Assembly (NCBI RefSeq): GCF_001590685.1
Contig: NZ_CP014616.1
Coordinates: forward strand, 598,501-662,500
Origin: Sporosarcina psychrophila
Lineage (GTDB): Bacteria; Bacillota; Bacilli; Bacillales_A; Planococcaceae
Direction: 5' to 3'
DNA length: 64,000 nt
A program made the position numbers and the translations under genes. Shown here piece after piece: positions 35,521 to 44,391 of the stretch. The notes below the pieces were generated by a model that saw only the letters and a program-made list of their open reading frames with translations, was not told the origin of the DNA and searched no databases. The number at the start of each line of letters is the position of its first letter. Within the stretch, counting starts at the first letter, position 1.

Positions 35521-36018
35521 ATGGGAAGTAAGATAGAGCAGGTAGCGAGTTTTAAAGAAGCAATGGGGAATTACCCGACGGGAGTCACTGTCGTTACAGC
35601 ATTTGATGCAGATAAAAAACCGATGGGATTAACGGTCAATTCATTTGCATCGGTATCATTAGAGCCTTTACTAATTTTATGGTCCATTGATAAAAGAGTA
35701 TCCACTTATAGTGACTTTCTAGATGCTGAAAAATTTTCGGTGAATATTTTGGCAGCAGATCAAAGTGAGTTATGTACGTTATTCTCGAGCAGGGTTGCTG
35801 ATCGATTTAGTCAATGTGATTGGAAAGAATCGGATTTAAACCTACCAGTACTTTCAAATTCGCTTGCGGTTTTACAATGTAAGACGGTGCAACAAATTGA
35901 AGCTGGAGATCATACGATATTAATAGGCGAAGTATTAGATATTCAGAATGAAAGTAAAGAACCACTTCTGTATCACCGTAGAACTATAGGTGCAATTCCA
36001 GAAGAATTTTATGGCTGA
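35521..36018 (+). CDS. flavin reductase-like FMN-binding protein
   Basis: I chose ATG 35521 (165 residues), 9 nt after GGGAG, over the in-frame ATG at 35506. It is a split-barrel flavin reductase domain (FlaRed): NYPTGVTVVTAF, GLTVNSFASVSLEPLLILWS and KFSVNILAADQSELC. A GDHTILIGEVL strand is near the C-terminus. It supplies reduced flavin to a monooxygenase or binds FMN itself; no monooxygenase gene is adjacent. It ends 30 nt before a terminator. Confidence 0.88.
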   Translation: MGSKIEQVASFKEAMGNYPTGVTVVTAFDADKKPMGLTVNSFASVSLEPLLILWSIDKRVSTYSDFLDAEKFSVNILAADQSELCTLFSSRVADRFSQCDWKESDLNLPVLSNSLAVLQCKTVQQIEAGDHTILIGEVLDIQNESKEPLLYHRRTIGAIPEEFYG

Positions 36019-36048
36019 CAGTGTCTATACAATCTTCAGTGTAGAAAA

Positions 36049-36089
36049 GCGTGTTATCAGTTTAATCTACTGATGACACGCATTTTTTT
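36049..36089 (+). terminator. rho-independent terminator
   Basis: GCGTGTTATCAGT pairs with ACTGATGACACGC (one G-U) around a 7-nt loop, followed by seven T. Confidence 0.85.
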
Positions 36090-36130
36090 CTTGAAAAATA
36101 GGCTCTGTTAAAGTTTAATGTTGATATAGG

Positions 36131-36166
36131 AAAAAATTAGAACTTCCAATTATCCAGAAGTTCTAA
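36131..36166 (-). terminator. terminator of the minus-strand membrane protein gene
   Basis: On the minus strand TTAGAACTTC pairs with GAAGTTCTAA around a 10-nt loop and is followed by TTTTTT. Confidence 0.75.
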
Positions 36167-36217
36167 TTCGTAGTACAGCCTTCTTATACTAAGGTACCCA
36201 TTTATGGAAAATAATTG

Positions 36218-36535
36218 TTAGGGATAAATTTCTTCTTTTTTGCTATAAATTTCATAAGCAAAATAGCCAACTAATAAACCTATCCCAGGTCCCCAAGCAA
36301 TTGCAGATAGTAAGGGGATTAGGGAAAATATGTTTAAAAGTACAGCAATAGCGAATCCAATCATCATTCCGAATGGTATTAAACTATCTAATAAATTTTG
36401 AGCACTTTTTGACTTTTTCTTACCAAGCGTGCCTTTCTTATACTTATGTTTCATTCTTAGAATTACAAATACTGCAATTCCACCCACTATTACAATGGGT
36501 AGTAAAATACGCACAAATTCCAAAGTTGAGCCCAT
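36218..36535 (-). CDS. membrane protein, unknown function
   Basis: The protein has 105 residues, with AAAGGAGGG before its ATG. Three predicted membrane helices: VRILLPIVIVGGIAVFVILR near 8, FGMMIGFAIAVLLNIFSLIP near 55 and AIAWGPGIGLLVGYFAYEIY near 78. A basic loop (KHKYKKGTLGKKKSK) lies between the first and second. No family recognised. It is monocistronic with its own terminator. Confidence 0.75.
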   Translation of the reverse strand: MGSTLEFVRILLPIVIVGGIAVFVILRMKHKYKKGTLGKKKSKSAQNLLDSLIPFGMMIGFAIAVLLNIFSLIPLLSAIAWGPGIGLLVGYFAYEIYSKKEEIYP

Positions 36536-37002
36536 ATTATAATCCCTCCTTTCTTTTGCTTTTGAATTGATTCAATTTTAACATAGTTTATTCCATTAAA
36601 TGGTCCGTTAGTTGAATAAGAACTACTTTTTATAGTGCGAATCCTATATATGTTGACATAAAGAATCCACTCAACAACGCTCGGCTACCCCTATGAGGCG
36701 CCTTCGCTGGAGATTATATAGAACCATTAGTTCAACATATATAGGTGCATCATAGGTTTCTGTATTTTGTGTTAGATTTCCTCTGATAATCAAGTCATTC
36801 AAAGTGACTTCATTTCTCTGATATTGGCTACTTTCTAATACTTGAAACCAAGTGAGATAGTTGTTCAAATATTTAGTTGCAGCTCACCTGGAATAGTGCC
36901 TAGCCCCACGAGCCATTGCCGCAGAACATCGCGATCTTAGCCTGCCTACTTCCTTTGATTGAATTATGCCTGTTGTATCTTAAAGGACGTCTTGCGCTTT
37001 TC
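36536..37002. other. intergenic stretch with a doubtful minus-strand ORF
   Basis: A 65-codon minus-strand frame at 36671-36868 is protein-like (RGNLTQNTETYDAPIYVELM) but starts at TTG without any RBS, so it may be a gene remnant. A GC-richer patch around 36880-37000 holds no recognisable feature. Confidence 0.35.
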
Positions 37003-38460
37003 TCAAGCCAAGGATACAACGTTCTTGCGGACCGCCTTACTGGAGATGGCTAGCACTAGAACTAGGCCCGCCGCCATTAATGCGCCATCGAGTAGAAGTG
37101 GCAAGCCCCAGCTGCCGGTGTTATCTCGAATGACTCCGGAGACGACAGGTGAGAGAACTGCTCCGATTTCTCCAATCAAATTGAGCATTCCAAACATGGA
37201 TCCTCTGCTTTTTTCGGGCGTCAAATCGGAAGCCAGAGCATGTGCCACCGGTTGCAATGCAAAAAAGAATAATCCGGAGACAAACAAAATGACAGACATA
37301 ACGATGGGGTTGTTATTGCCCATCATGACATAGACTGCAAATATAAAAATAGTTACAGTCAGTACAGCGGTTAGTACAGCAAGGACGTTACGTCGCCCAT
37401 TTGGACGATTGGCCACTATGTCAGAAATTTTGCCGCCAAGAGGAAAACCAATGATTCCGGCCAAACCATTAAACGATGCAATCAAAGCGGCAGCCATTAA
37501 CGCACCGCCACCGAAATCTTTGACGATAGAGACGGACCAAAATCCGTAAAACCATAGATGCCACATGATAGGGATAAAGAACAAGTACAATAAGAAAAGA
37601 TTCTTATTCGCTATTAACGGTTTTATTTCAGACTTCTTCATTGTGTATAAATAAAGTATTAAGAGCGGACAAAGTGCAACAAGAATGACCGCAATCGCGA
37701 TAGAGGACAGACCTAGTTTGACGGAAAAATAATAGATGCCCATCACTATGACAAGAAAAACGGCTGAGTACATGGACATGTACAATAGCCCTTTGCCAAA
37801 CTGTGCTTTAATACCAGGTGAAGATAAATCTACAGAAGCACTTGAATCGTTTTTGGGCTTCATATATTTAAATAGTAGGAGTGCAATAATGAGTGTAATT
37901 GTTCCGGTCACGAAAAAAGGAAAGCGCCAAGCCCCTTCACCCATAAATGGTTCTGCGACTGTAATAAGATAAGGGACGCCAAGTGTGCCAGCTGTCAGAC
38001 CAACAGAAAGTCCGGTAAGCGCCACGCCCATTCCTAATCCAATTTTTTCAGGAGGTGTATGAAAGGCAATATAAGAGCGGTCATTCGAATAAAAAACGCC
38101 TTCGCCTAGCCCGAGTAGGACTCGGAAAAGAATAAATGCAACAAGGCCCCCCACCAAACCTGTTAATAAAGTGGCGATTCCAGCCCAAACAATACTTAAA
38201 ATGATAATAGCACGATAGCCAAACCTGTCCCCAAAGTAGCCACCAGGAAATTGCATTAACATAAAACCGGCAAAAAATAAACTACCAATCAATCCGCCAA
38301 TTCCATGGGGGTTTGCCACGTCTGCAAAAAAAGAAACTTCATTATCAATCATATATGTAATGATCGGCCCAGTTGCAACCCGGTCAACGTAAGAAACAAA
38401 CCAACCTAAAAATAACAAGCCCCAAATCGTATGATACCTTTGCAAGCCTTCCTTTTTCAT
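37003..38460 (-). CDS. MFS transporter under SAM riboswitch control
   Basis: The protein has 485 residues and twelve predicted helices. The start of helix 1 (YHTIWGLLFLGWFVSYVDRV) and the GGYFGDRFGYRAIIILSIV loop are typical of the anion:cation symporter branch of the major facilitator superfamily. LSDIV-type conserved residues recur in the second half (GGKISDIVANRPNGRRN). An S-box riboswitch with terminator lies directly upstream, so it is expressed when SAM is low. Known methionine importers of Bacillales are MetNPQ and MetP/YtnA types rather than this branch, so the substrate, perhaps a sulfur precursor or methionine derivative, is open. Confidence 0.85.
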   Translation of the reverse strand: MKKEGLQRYHTIWGLLFLGWFVSYVDRVATGPIITYMIDNEVSFFADVANPHGIGGLIGSLFFAGFMLMQFPGGYFGDRFGYRAIIILSIVWAGIATLLTGLVGGLVAFILFRVLLGLGEGVFYSNDRSYIAFHTPPEKIGLGMGVALTGLSVGLTAGTLGVPYLITVAEPFMGEGAWRFPFFVTGTITLIIALLLFKYMKPKNDSSASVDLSSPGIKAQFGKGLLYMSMYSAVFLVIVMGIYYFSVKLGLSSIAIAVILVALCPLLILYLYTMKKSEIKPLIANKNLFLLYLFFIPIMWHLWFYGFWSVSIVKDFGGGALMAAALIASFNGLAGIIGFPLGGKISDIVANRPNGRRNVLAVLTAVLTVTIFIFAVYVMMGNNNPIVMSVILFVSGLFFFALQPVAHALASDLTPEKSRGSMFGMLNLIGEIGAVLSPVVSGVIRDNTGSWGLPLLLDGALMAAGLVLVLAISSKAVRKNVVSLA

Positions 38461-38488
38461 TCCTCACACATCCAATTCTATTGTTAAT

Positions 38489-38528
38489 AAAACAAAATGC
38501 CCCTCCACTGTGTTAGTAGAGAGGCATT
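38489..38528 (-). terminator. riboswitch-controlled terminator before the MFS gene
   Basis: On the minus strand AATGCCTCTCTACT pairs with AGTGGAGGGGCATT, followed by TTGTTTT; it forms the S-box expression platform. Confidence 0.8.
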
Positions 38529-38542
38529 CGAGAGAAAATACC

Positions 38543-38656
38543 CTCTCATTTTCCAAAGCATAGTGCTTTGCAGGAATTAGCACCTTATCAACATGATTGT
38601 TGAATGGTTGCCGGGTTTCATAGGGCCAGCCCCTCCACCGCTCTTCATAAGAGTTT
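38543..38656 (-). ncRNA. SAM-I (S-box) riboswitch
   Basis: On the minus strand: CTCTTATGAAGAGCGGTGGA, GGGGCTGGCCCTATGAAACC, CGGCAACC, AAGGTGCTAATTCCTGCAAA and a closing GAAAATGAGAG. It sits between yxjG and the MFS gene, so it can attenuate both its own promoter and read-through from metI-metC-yxjG. Confidence 0.95.
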
Positions 38657-38681
38657 TATTAGCCTATTTAATTTGTAAAGG

Positions 38682-39800
38682 TTACTGCCAAACGTCTTGC
38701 GCGATAGTTACAACATGACGAACTTTTTCCCATTGTTGTTCTTCAGTTAACTGATTACCTTCTTCTGTTGATGCGAAGCCGCATTGTGGGCTTAAGCATA
38801 GTTGATCTAAAGGAACATACTTTGTGGCCTCTGCTATTCTTGCTTTAAGCAGTTCAGGGGCCTCTAATTCGCCGAATTTAGAGGTGATCAAGCCTAATAC
38901 GACGAAAAGGTCAGGGCGATTGACATGGCGCAACGGTTCAAAACTGCCGGAGCGTTCGTCGTCAAACTCAAGGAAAAGACCGTCAACATCTAATCCGCCG
39001 AAAATTGTTTCGGATACATCCTCGTAGCCACCACTAGAAAAATAGGTCGATTTGAAGTTGCCGCGGCAAATATGCATCGTCACGAGCAAGTCGGCAGGCC
39101 TTTTCGCGATGGATTCATTGATGGCCCGTGCGGATAGTTGTACAAGTTTGTCAGGATCTTGCCCCTTCGCTTTCAATGTTTCCCTTCCTTCTTCCGACAA
39201 GAAGGAAGCCCATGACGTGTCATCGATTTGAAGATAACGACATCCCTCATCGTACAGTGCTTGAATTACGTTTTGATAGGCAGTAACCAAGTCATCAAAT
39301 AATTCTTCATCATTTGCATAGATGCCTTCTTCGAATGTCGCTCTGTGAATCAGCATATTCGGGCTTGGAATCGTGAATTTTGCAACTGCATTACCTGCGA
39401 TGCTTTTCAGGAACTTGAAGTGTTCAATCATGTAATGGTCGCTAAACCCAATTTTTCCTGTCACTCTAATGCCGTGTGCTTTCGTTACAACACCATTGAA
39501 TTGGAGTCCTTTATCTGTTTCGAAAAACTCAACGCCGTCAAAGCCAGAAAGGAAGTCAAAATGCCACCATTTACGGCGGAATTCTCCGTCCGTCACAGAA
39601 TTAAGTCCAGCTTCTTTTTGCTTTTCGACGAGCTTTGTAATTTCTTCGTCTTCGATTGTGCGTAATTCCTCGGCAGTGATATCACCGGTTTCTCTTTGCA
39701 AACGCGCCTGCTTTAGGCGTTCTGGTCTTAAAAAGCTCCCGACGTGATCTGCTTTAAATGGTGCTTTCGTCAAAGTTTGTTCGGCTATAGGTTTTGTCAA
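38682..39800 (-). CDS. yxjG: methionine synthase II (MetE C-terminal-like), YxjG family
   Basis: The protein has 372 residues from TTG 39800, with AAGGA 9 nt upstream. It is a single MetE-type catalytic barrel: KADHVGSFLRPERLKQARLQ at the start and zinc ligands in VTMHICRGN (His, Cys), the Glu of GLFLEFDD and the Cys of LSPQCGFAST. YxjG/YxjH proteins are S-box regulon members that methylate homocysteine, probably with a methyl donor other than polyglutamyl folate. It is the third gene of the metI-metC operon, 46 nt after metC. Confidence 0.9.
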   Translation of the reverse strand: MTKPIAEQTLTKAPFKADHVGSFLRPERLKQARLQRETGDITAEELRTIEDEEITKLVEKQKEAGLNSVTDGEFRRKWWHFDFLSGFDGVEFFETDKGLQFNGVVTKAHGIRVTGKIGFSDHYMIEHFKFLKSIAGNAVAKFTIPSPNMLIHRATFEEGIYANDEELFDDLVTAYQNVIQALYDEGCRYLQIDDTSWASFLSEEGRETLKAKGQDPDKLVQLSARAINESIAKRPADLLVTMHICRGNFKSTYFSSGGYEDVSETIFGGLDVDGLFLEFDDERSGSFEPLRHVNRPDLFVVLGLITSKFGELEAPELLKARIAEATKYVPLDQLCLSPQCGFASTEEGNQLTEEQQWEKVRHVVTIAQDVWQ

Positions 39801-39846
39801 TTTAAATTCCTTCTTTCCAATATAATAATGTTTTCTTTAATGGTAC

Positions 39847-41031
39847 TTAATTAGGTATGGCAACTTTTTCACTTGTTTTAATCAAGGCTTGATCAAAATC
39901 GGCAATCAAGTCATCGACATGCTCGAGTCCAACAGAAAAACGTAGCAGACCATCGGTAATACCACGTTTCTCCCGTTGTTCTTTAGGCATGGCGGCATGG
40001 GACATCGTTGCAGGATAGGAGAGAATTGATTCAACTCCGCCTAGACTTACTGCGAAAACGGGTATCCGAACGTTTTCAACAAAGGCCTTTGCTGCATCTC
40101 TGTTTGGCAAACGGAAAGATAAGACAGCGCCTGGACTTGTCGATTGTTTCGAGTGGATTGCGTGTCCTGGATGACTTGCTAACCCTGGATAAAACACCTC
40201 ATCTACTAACGGGTGGTCGTTCAAGTACGAGGCTATTTTACTCGCCGATTCGGATGACTGTGTTAAACGGGCACCAAGCGTTTTAATTCCTTGAATTAAC
40301 GCGTAAGAATCTTGTGCGCCTAGAATAGAGCCGAAAGAGTTTTGAATGAATGCCAATCGATTGCCAAGTTCTTCACCCTTTGTAACCGCTAGCCCAGCAA
40401 TGATATCGCTATGCCCCGATAAAAACTTGGTAGCACTATGAACAACGATATCAACTCCAAGATCTAGTGGACGCTGGTAAAGTGGCGACATGAATGTGTT
40501 GTCGAGAAACGTCAGACAGTCATTCAATTTTGCAAGTTCAACAATCGCTTCAATATCTGTAATGCCCAAACGCGGGTTGGATGGTGTTTCAATATAGATT
40601 ACTTTTGTATTTGGACGGATTGCACGTGCGGTTTCATCTACATTCACTAGATCTACAAATGTATGGTCGATACCGAATTTCGGTAATACCTCGGTTACGA
40701 ATCGGTATGTGCCGCCGTAGACATCTTCGGTAACCACGATATGGTCACCCGAAGAAAGGAGCATAAATGTAGCCGAGATGGCAGCCATTCCGGAAGCGAA
40801 GGCCAATCCGCGCGAACCGCCTTCTAGTGAGGCAATCGTTTTTTCCAACGCATCTCTCGTTGGATTGCCCGAACGGCTATAATCATACGGTCCAAATGCA
40901 TCGAAGCTTTCCTGATGGAACGTTGAAGATAAGTAGATAGGAACGTTGACAGCACCTGTTTTTTGTTCGTAATCCCCGCGTGTCGAAGCATGGATAATAG
41001 TCGTTTCCAACCGTTCTTTATTCAAACTCAT
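39847..41031 (-). CDS. metC: cystathionine beta-lyase
   Basis: The protein has 394 residues. It is a PLP enzyme of the Cys/Met metabolism family: YDYSRSGNPTRDALEKTIAS binds phosphate, ASGMAAISATFML follows, and the PLP lysine lies in VVHSATKFLSGHSDIIAG. The N-terminus overlaps metI by 4 nt. The B. subtilis counterpart (YjcJ) converts cystathionine to homocysteine and follows MetI in the same way. Beta-lyase and gamma-lyase are hard to separate by sequence; the operon context favours beta-lyase. Confidence 0.9.
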   Translation of the reverse strand: MSLNKERLETTIIHASTRGDYEQKTGAVNVPIYLSSTFHQESFDAFGPYDYSRSGNPTRDALEKTIASLEGGSRGLAFASGMAAISATFMLLSSGDHIVVTEDVYGGTYRFVTEVLPKFGIDHTFVDLVNVDETARAIRPNTKVIYIETPSNPRLGITDIEAIVELAKLNDCLTFLDNTFMSPLYQRPLDLGVDIVVHSATKFLSGHSDIIAGLAVTKGEELGNRLAFIQNSFGSILGAQDSYALIQGIKTLGARLTQSSESASKIASYLNDHPLVDEVFYPGLASHPGHAIHSKQSTSPGAVLSFRLPNRDAAKAFVENVRIPVFAVSLGGVESILSYPATMSHAAMPKEQREKRGITDGLLRFSVGLEHVDDLIADFDQALIKTSEKVAIPN

Positions 41032-42149
41032 CGTTGTAGCACCCCGCTATTCAAAGTTGCAAACACTTGCTTCAAATCTGCGATCAAATCGTCAGCCTCC
41101 TCGACTCCGACAGAGAAACGTAAAAGTCGGTCGCAGACGCCACGTCGTATTCGTTCTTCACGAGGAATATCGGCATGGGTTTGCGTTGCTGGATAAGTAA
41201 TGAAACTTTCCACTCCGCCTAGACTTTCCGCAAATGTAATGAGCTGCAGATTTTCAAGGAATGGCCCGACCGATTCACTATCGTTCAGTCGAAATGATAG
41301 CATTCCACCTTTTCCTGGATAGAGAACGTCCGTAACAAGTGGTTCATCTTTCAAATAATTGACGATTATTTTCGCGTTTTCATCATGCTGTTTCATTCTT
41401 AAATGCAGTGTTTTCAGCCCTCTGATGATTAGCCAAGAATCGGAAGGGGAGAGGACTGCGCCGATAGCATTATGGTTGGCGGCAAGTTGTTCGCAAATTT
41501 TTTCACCTTTTGCAACGACAAGTCCCGCGAGGACATCGTTATGTCCACCGATATATTTCGTTGCGCTGTGCATGACAATGTCAGCCCCGAATTCAATCGG
41601 TCTCTGGAAATAAGGCGTTAAAAATGTATTGTCGACAATCAACAGTAAATCATGCTTTTGAGCCAGTTCTGCATACTGCCGAATATCAAATTCTTGCATG
41701 AGTGGATTGGTCGGTGTTTCTATGAAGAGCGCTTTTGTCTTCGAAGTTATCAACTTTTCGGTCTCGTTCACATCGGCGAAACTCGTATACGTTGTACCGA
41801 TTGAATAAACGTCGGAATACTGTTCGAGCAAGCGATATGTGCCACCGTAAATATCTTCTGGGACAATCAATTCATCTCCAGGACGGAACAGTGTCAAGAT
41901 AAGCTGAATCGCCGCCATACCAGAACTGCATGCATACCCTGCATCACCGCTCTCTAAGTTTGCAATTCCATCTTCCAATATGGAGCGGGTTGGATTTTTT
42001 GTCCGTGTGTAGTCGTAGCCAGTCGATTGACCGAGCCCCTTATGTTTGTACGCAGTTGATAAATAAATCGGAGGGTTGACAGCGCCCGTCTTCGGATCAC
42101 TGTTGTTGCCTAATTGGACTAGGATTGTATTCAAACTTTGTTTTGTCAT
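41028..42149 (-). CDS. metI: cystathionine gamma-synthase / O-acetylhomoserine thiolyase
   Basis: I prefer ATG 42149 (373 residues), 9 nt after AAAGGG, over GTG 42158. It is a PLP enzyme with YDYTRTKNPTRSILEDGI, CSSGMAAIQLILTLF and PLP lysine in VMHSATKYIGGHNDVLAGL. In B. subtilis MetI (YjcI) uses O-acetylhomoserine with cysteine or sulfide. It is the first gene of the metI-metC-yxjG operon, behind an S-box riboswitch and terminator. Confidence 0.9.
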   Translation of the reverse strand: MTKQSLNTILVQLGNNSDPKTGAVNPPIYLSTAYKHKGLGQSTGYDYTRTKNPTRSILEDGIANLESGDAGYACSSGMAAIQLILTLFRPGDELIVPEDIYGGTYRLLEQYSDVYSIGTTYTSFADVNETEKLITSKTKALFIETPTNPLMQEFDIRQYAELAQKHDLLLIVDNTFLTPYFQRPIEFGADIVMHSATKYIGGHNDVLAGLVVAKGEKICEQLAANHNAIGAVLSPSDSWLIIRGLKTLHLRMKQHDENAKIIVNYLKDEPLVTDVLYPGKGGMLSFRLNDSESVGPFLENLQLITFAESLGGVESFITYPATQTHADIPREERIRRGVCDRLLRFSVGVEEADDLIADLKQVFATLNSGVLQR

Positions 42150-42176
42150 TGTAGTCACCCTTTTCTTTTAGATTAC

Positions 42177-42208
42177 AAAAGGGGACCCTCTATAAGAAGA
42201 GGGTCCCC
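42177..42208 (-). terminator. riboswitch-controlled terminator before metI
   Basis: A perfect 10-bp GC-rich stem (GGGGACCCTC) has an 8-nt loop, with four T after it on the minus strand. Confidence 0.88.
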
Positions 42209-42223
42209 GAAATATCGTAGACT

Positions 42224-42336
42224 ATCTTCTTATCTTCTAGGGAAATGAACACCTAAAGGAATTAGCACCGTACCTGAACAGGTTGGTTGCTGAGACGTCA
42301 TAGGGCCAATCCCTCGGTCTCTCTTGATAAGAATCA
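42224..42336 (-). ncRNA. SAM-I (S-box) riboswitch
   Basis: On the minus strand: GATTCTTATCAAGAGAGACC, GAGGGATTGGCCCTATGACG, CAGCAACC, ACGGTGCTAATTCCTTTAGG and a closing AGATAAGAAG. It governs metI-metC-yxjG. The fetB-type gene ends only 75 nt upstream, so read-through from it would also meet this switch. Confidence 0.95.
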
Positions 42337-42410
42337 AATTATGGAATTATGTGAAAAGAACAATTTCAATAACTTTATCATGACATGGAAAATAAAACAA
42401 GAGCGAATTA

Positions 42411-43166
42411 TTAAAATCTGTCTTTCAGCAGCTGCATCCGTTGATTGAATAGACTTGGATATGATAAAAAGCCAAGCAATACACTTGTCACTGCAGCGGT
42501 CGTCAATAATAGGAATATGATGAGCAATTGGAACTGAACCGCTTGGATGGGGTCCGCACCTGCGATGATTTGACCACTCATCATACCTGGAAGTTGAACC
42601 AAGCCCATTGTCTTCTGACTTTCGATTGTCGGGATCATGCTTGCCTTGATTGCGTTGATGAGTTGTCTATGAATGGCCTGTTTTGGCGTTCCACCGAGAG
42701 AAAGGATGAGTTCGGTTTCATCACGATGCGTTTCAATCTCAGCTGTGAACCGGTTAAGGAATAGGATTGATAGCACCATTGAGTTGCCAATCACCATGCC
42801 GCTAATTGAAATGATGTATTGTGCGGTTGGCGGTACGATTTGAAAGCCTAGTAGAATACTCTGGGTTAGTACTTCTACAAAAAGTAATGTGACCGCGATT
42901 TTCCAAGTGATTCCCTTGATTGCTTTTCCTTTCTTACGGGTGTTTTGTGTTGCCGCTGCAATCATTAATGTAACCATTAACAAAATGTACAATATGTTTT
43001 CAGAATCGAAGACAAATTTAAGAATATAGCCGACCATAAGCAATTGGATAATGGACCGAATTGTCGCAATGATTGTGTCTTTTTCCAAATCTAAACGTAG
43101 AGTCTTTGATAGTAGTAAAGGTATGATTACAAATATAAGTGTAATGGATAACGTAAGATAGCTCAT
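42411..43166 (-). CDS. fetB: FetB-type ABC permease (iron export family)
   Basis: This is a 251-residue membrane protein of the UPF0014/FetB family, with about seven predicted helices. Family segments: TIIATIRSIIQLLMVGYIL and HRDETELILSLGGTPKQAI, then KTMGLVQLPGMMSGQIIAGA near the C-terminus. It overlaps the ATPase gene by 4 nt. E. coli FetAB exports iron and helps resistance to peroxide; the B. subtilis pair is YjkA/YjkB. The iron role here is by homology only. Confidence 0.85.
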   Translation of the reverse strand: MSYLTLSITLIFVIIPLLLSKTLRLDLEKDTIIATIRSIIQLLMVGYILKFVFDSENILYILLMVTLMIAAATQNTRKKGKAIKGITWKIAVTLLFVEVLTQSILLGFQIVPPTAQYIISISGMVIGNSMVLSILFLNRFTAEIETHRDETELILSLGGTPKQAIHRQLINAIKASMIPTIESQKTMGLVQLPGMMSGQIIAGADPIQAVQFQLLIIFLLLTTAAVTSVLLGFLSYPSLFNQRMQLLKDRF

Positions 43167-43894
43167 TCTACGCCTCCTTGCACAAACTGCTTCACAAATT
43201 CATTTGTTGGTGATTTCAATAAGTCACTTTCGCCAGTTTCAATGACTTGACCATTCATTAGAACCCAAGTGTAATCTCCAATTGATAAGGCTTGTTCTAA
43301 ATTATGTGTTATCCAGATGATGGTTGTGCCATACACCCGGTTAATCTTGACGATTAATTCTTCGATTTCATGTAAAGATGTTCGGTCCAAGGCGGATGTG
43401 ATTTCATCCAGTAATAGGATTTCAGAGCGGTTGATTAGTGTGCGAGCAATGGATACTTTTTGACGCTGACCACCGGATAATTCATTGGTTTTACGATGTA
43501 AAAATTGCACATCTAATCCGACGTCTTCTAGAATTTTAATGGCATCCTGTTCAGGCAATTTTTTACCTTGAAGTTCCATAGGGAGAGCTAAGTTATGATA
43601 GACGGTGCCTTTAATCATTGGTGCGCTTTGAAGTGCGATTCCGACATGGCGGCGTAGTTCAACGGGTTCATATGTGGAAATGAGTTTATCGTGAATGAAA
43701 ATATCTCCTGAAGTAGATGAGATCAGCCCGTTACATAATTTAAGCAATGTTGTTTTTCCTGCTCCAGAAGGGCCGACGAGCGTTGTGATTTTCCCTTCCG
43801 GAAAGGAGCCCGTAATATTTTTTAAAATATGTACGTCACCAATGGAATAATTGGCGTCATGAAAGTGTAGGGCGGGTTTATAAAAATTGGACAT
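43163..43894 (-). CDS. fetA: FetA-type ABC transporter ATPase
   Basis: The protein has 243 residues, with GGAGAG before its ATG. Complete ABC ATPase: Walker A GPSGAGKTT near 41, signature LSGGQRQK near 139, Walker B ILLLDEITSALD near 158 and H-loop WITHNLEQAL near 195. It energises the FetB-type permease encoded by the overlapping downstream gene. No binding-protein gene is present, consistent with an exporter. Confidence 0.87.
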   Translation of the reverse strand: MSNFYKPALHFHDANYSIGDVHILKNITGSFPEGKITTLVGPSGAGKTTLLKLCNGLISSTSGDIFIHDKLISTYEPVELRRHVGIALQSAPMIKGTVYHNLALPMELQGKKLPEQDAIKILEDVGLDVQFLHRKTNELSGGQRQKVSIARTLINRSEILLLDEITSALDRTSLHEIEELIVKINRVYGTTIIWITHNLEQALSIGDYTWVLMNGQVIETGESDLLKSPTNEFVKQFVQGGVE

Positions 43895-43991
43895 TACATT
43901 CTCTCCTACCAGTTTCTTATTTATAATAATTCTAATCTAGGTAGTTTTGTCATGCAAGGAAAATCTATTGCAATTCCAAAAAATGTTTGTT

Positions 43992-44029
43992 ACTATATCG
44001 TTAATCGATATAGCGATAAGCGATATAGT
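43992..44029. promoter_or_regulatory. candidate PadR operator
   Basis: ACTATATCG at 43992 and its exact complement CGATATAGT at 44021 flank an inner ATCGATATAGCGAT. The element ends 14 nt before the padR start, so it probably overlaps the promoter. Confidence 0.6.
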
Positions 44030-44043
44030 GAGAAGGTGAAAGA

Positions 44044-44391
44044 ATGATAAAACAGCCAGAAAGTTTTTTACCATTGTCGCAGGCAACATATTATATTTTA
44101 CTGTCCTTAAGGGAAGTACGTCATGGATATGCCATTATGCAGGACGTAGAAAAAATAAGTCAGGGGGAAGTTACAATGGGTCCCGGGACATTATATGGAG
44201 CACTAGGAAAATTAGAAAAGCAGAAAATCATTCAAAAAGTAGACATAGATGATGCAGAACGCCGCAAGTATAATCAGCTGACACCCTTAGGTAAAGAAGT
44301 GCTTCAGCTTGAGTTTAAGAGGCTTGAATCACTTGTGAAAAACGCCAGGAGCATCATAAAAGAAATGGAGGGCGAAGAAGATGACTGTTAA
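44044..44391 (+). CDS. PadR-family transcriptional regulator
   Basis: The protein has 115 residues: a compact PadR winged helix (TYYILLSLREVRHGYAIMQD, GPGTLYGALGKLEKQKII, wing RRKYNQLTPLGKEVL) and a short dimerisation helix. The next gene, a DUF2812 membrane protein, overlaps by 11 nt, a pairing common in Bacillales. PadR-DUF2812 pairs often control membrane-stress responses. The inverted repeat upstream is a good candidate for its operator. Confidence 0.88.
   Translation: MIKQPESFLPLSQATYYILLSLREVRHGYAIMQDVEKISQGEVTMGPGTLYGALGKLEKQKIIQKVDIDDAERRKYNQLTPLGKEVLQLEFKRLESLVKNARSIIKEMEGEEDDC

Noticed and set aside
36671..36868. 65-codon minus-strand ORF as a real gene
   Set aside because: It has a TTG start without RBS and no recognisable family; kept only as a note on the intergenic stretch.
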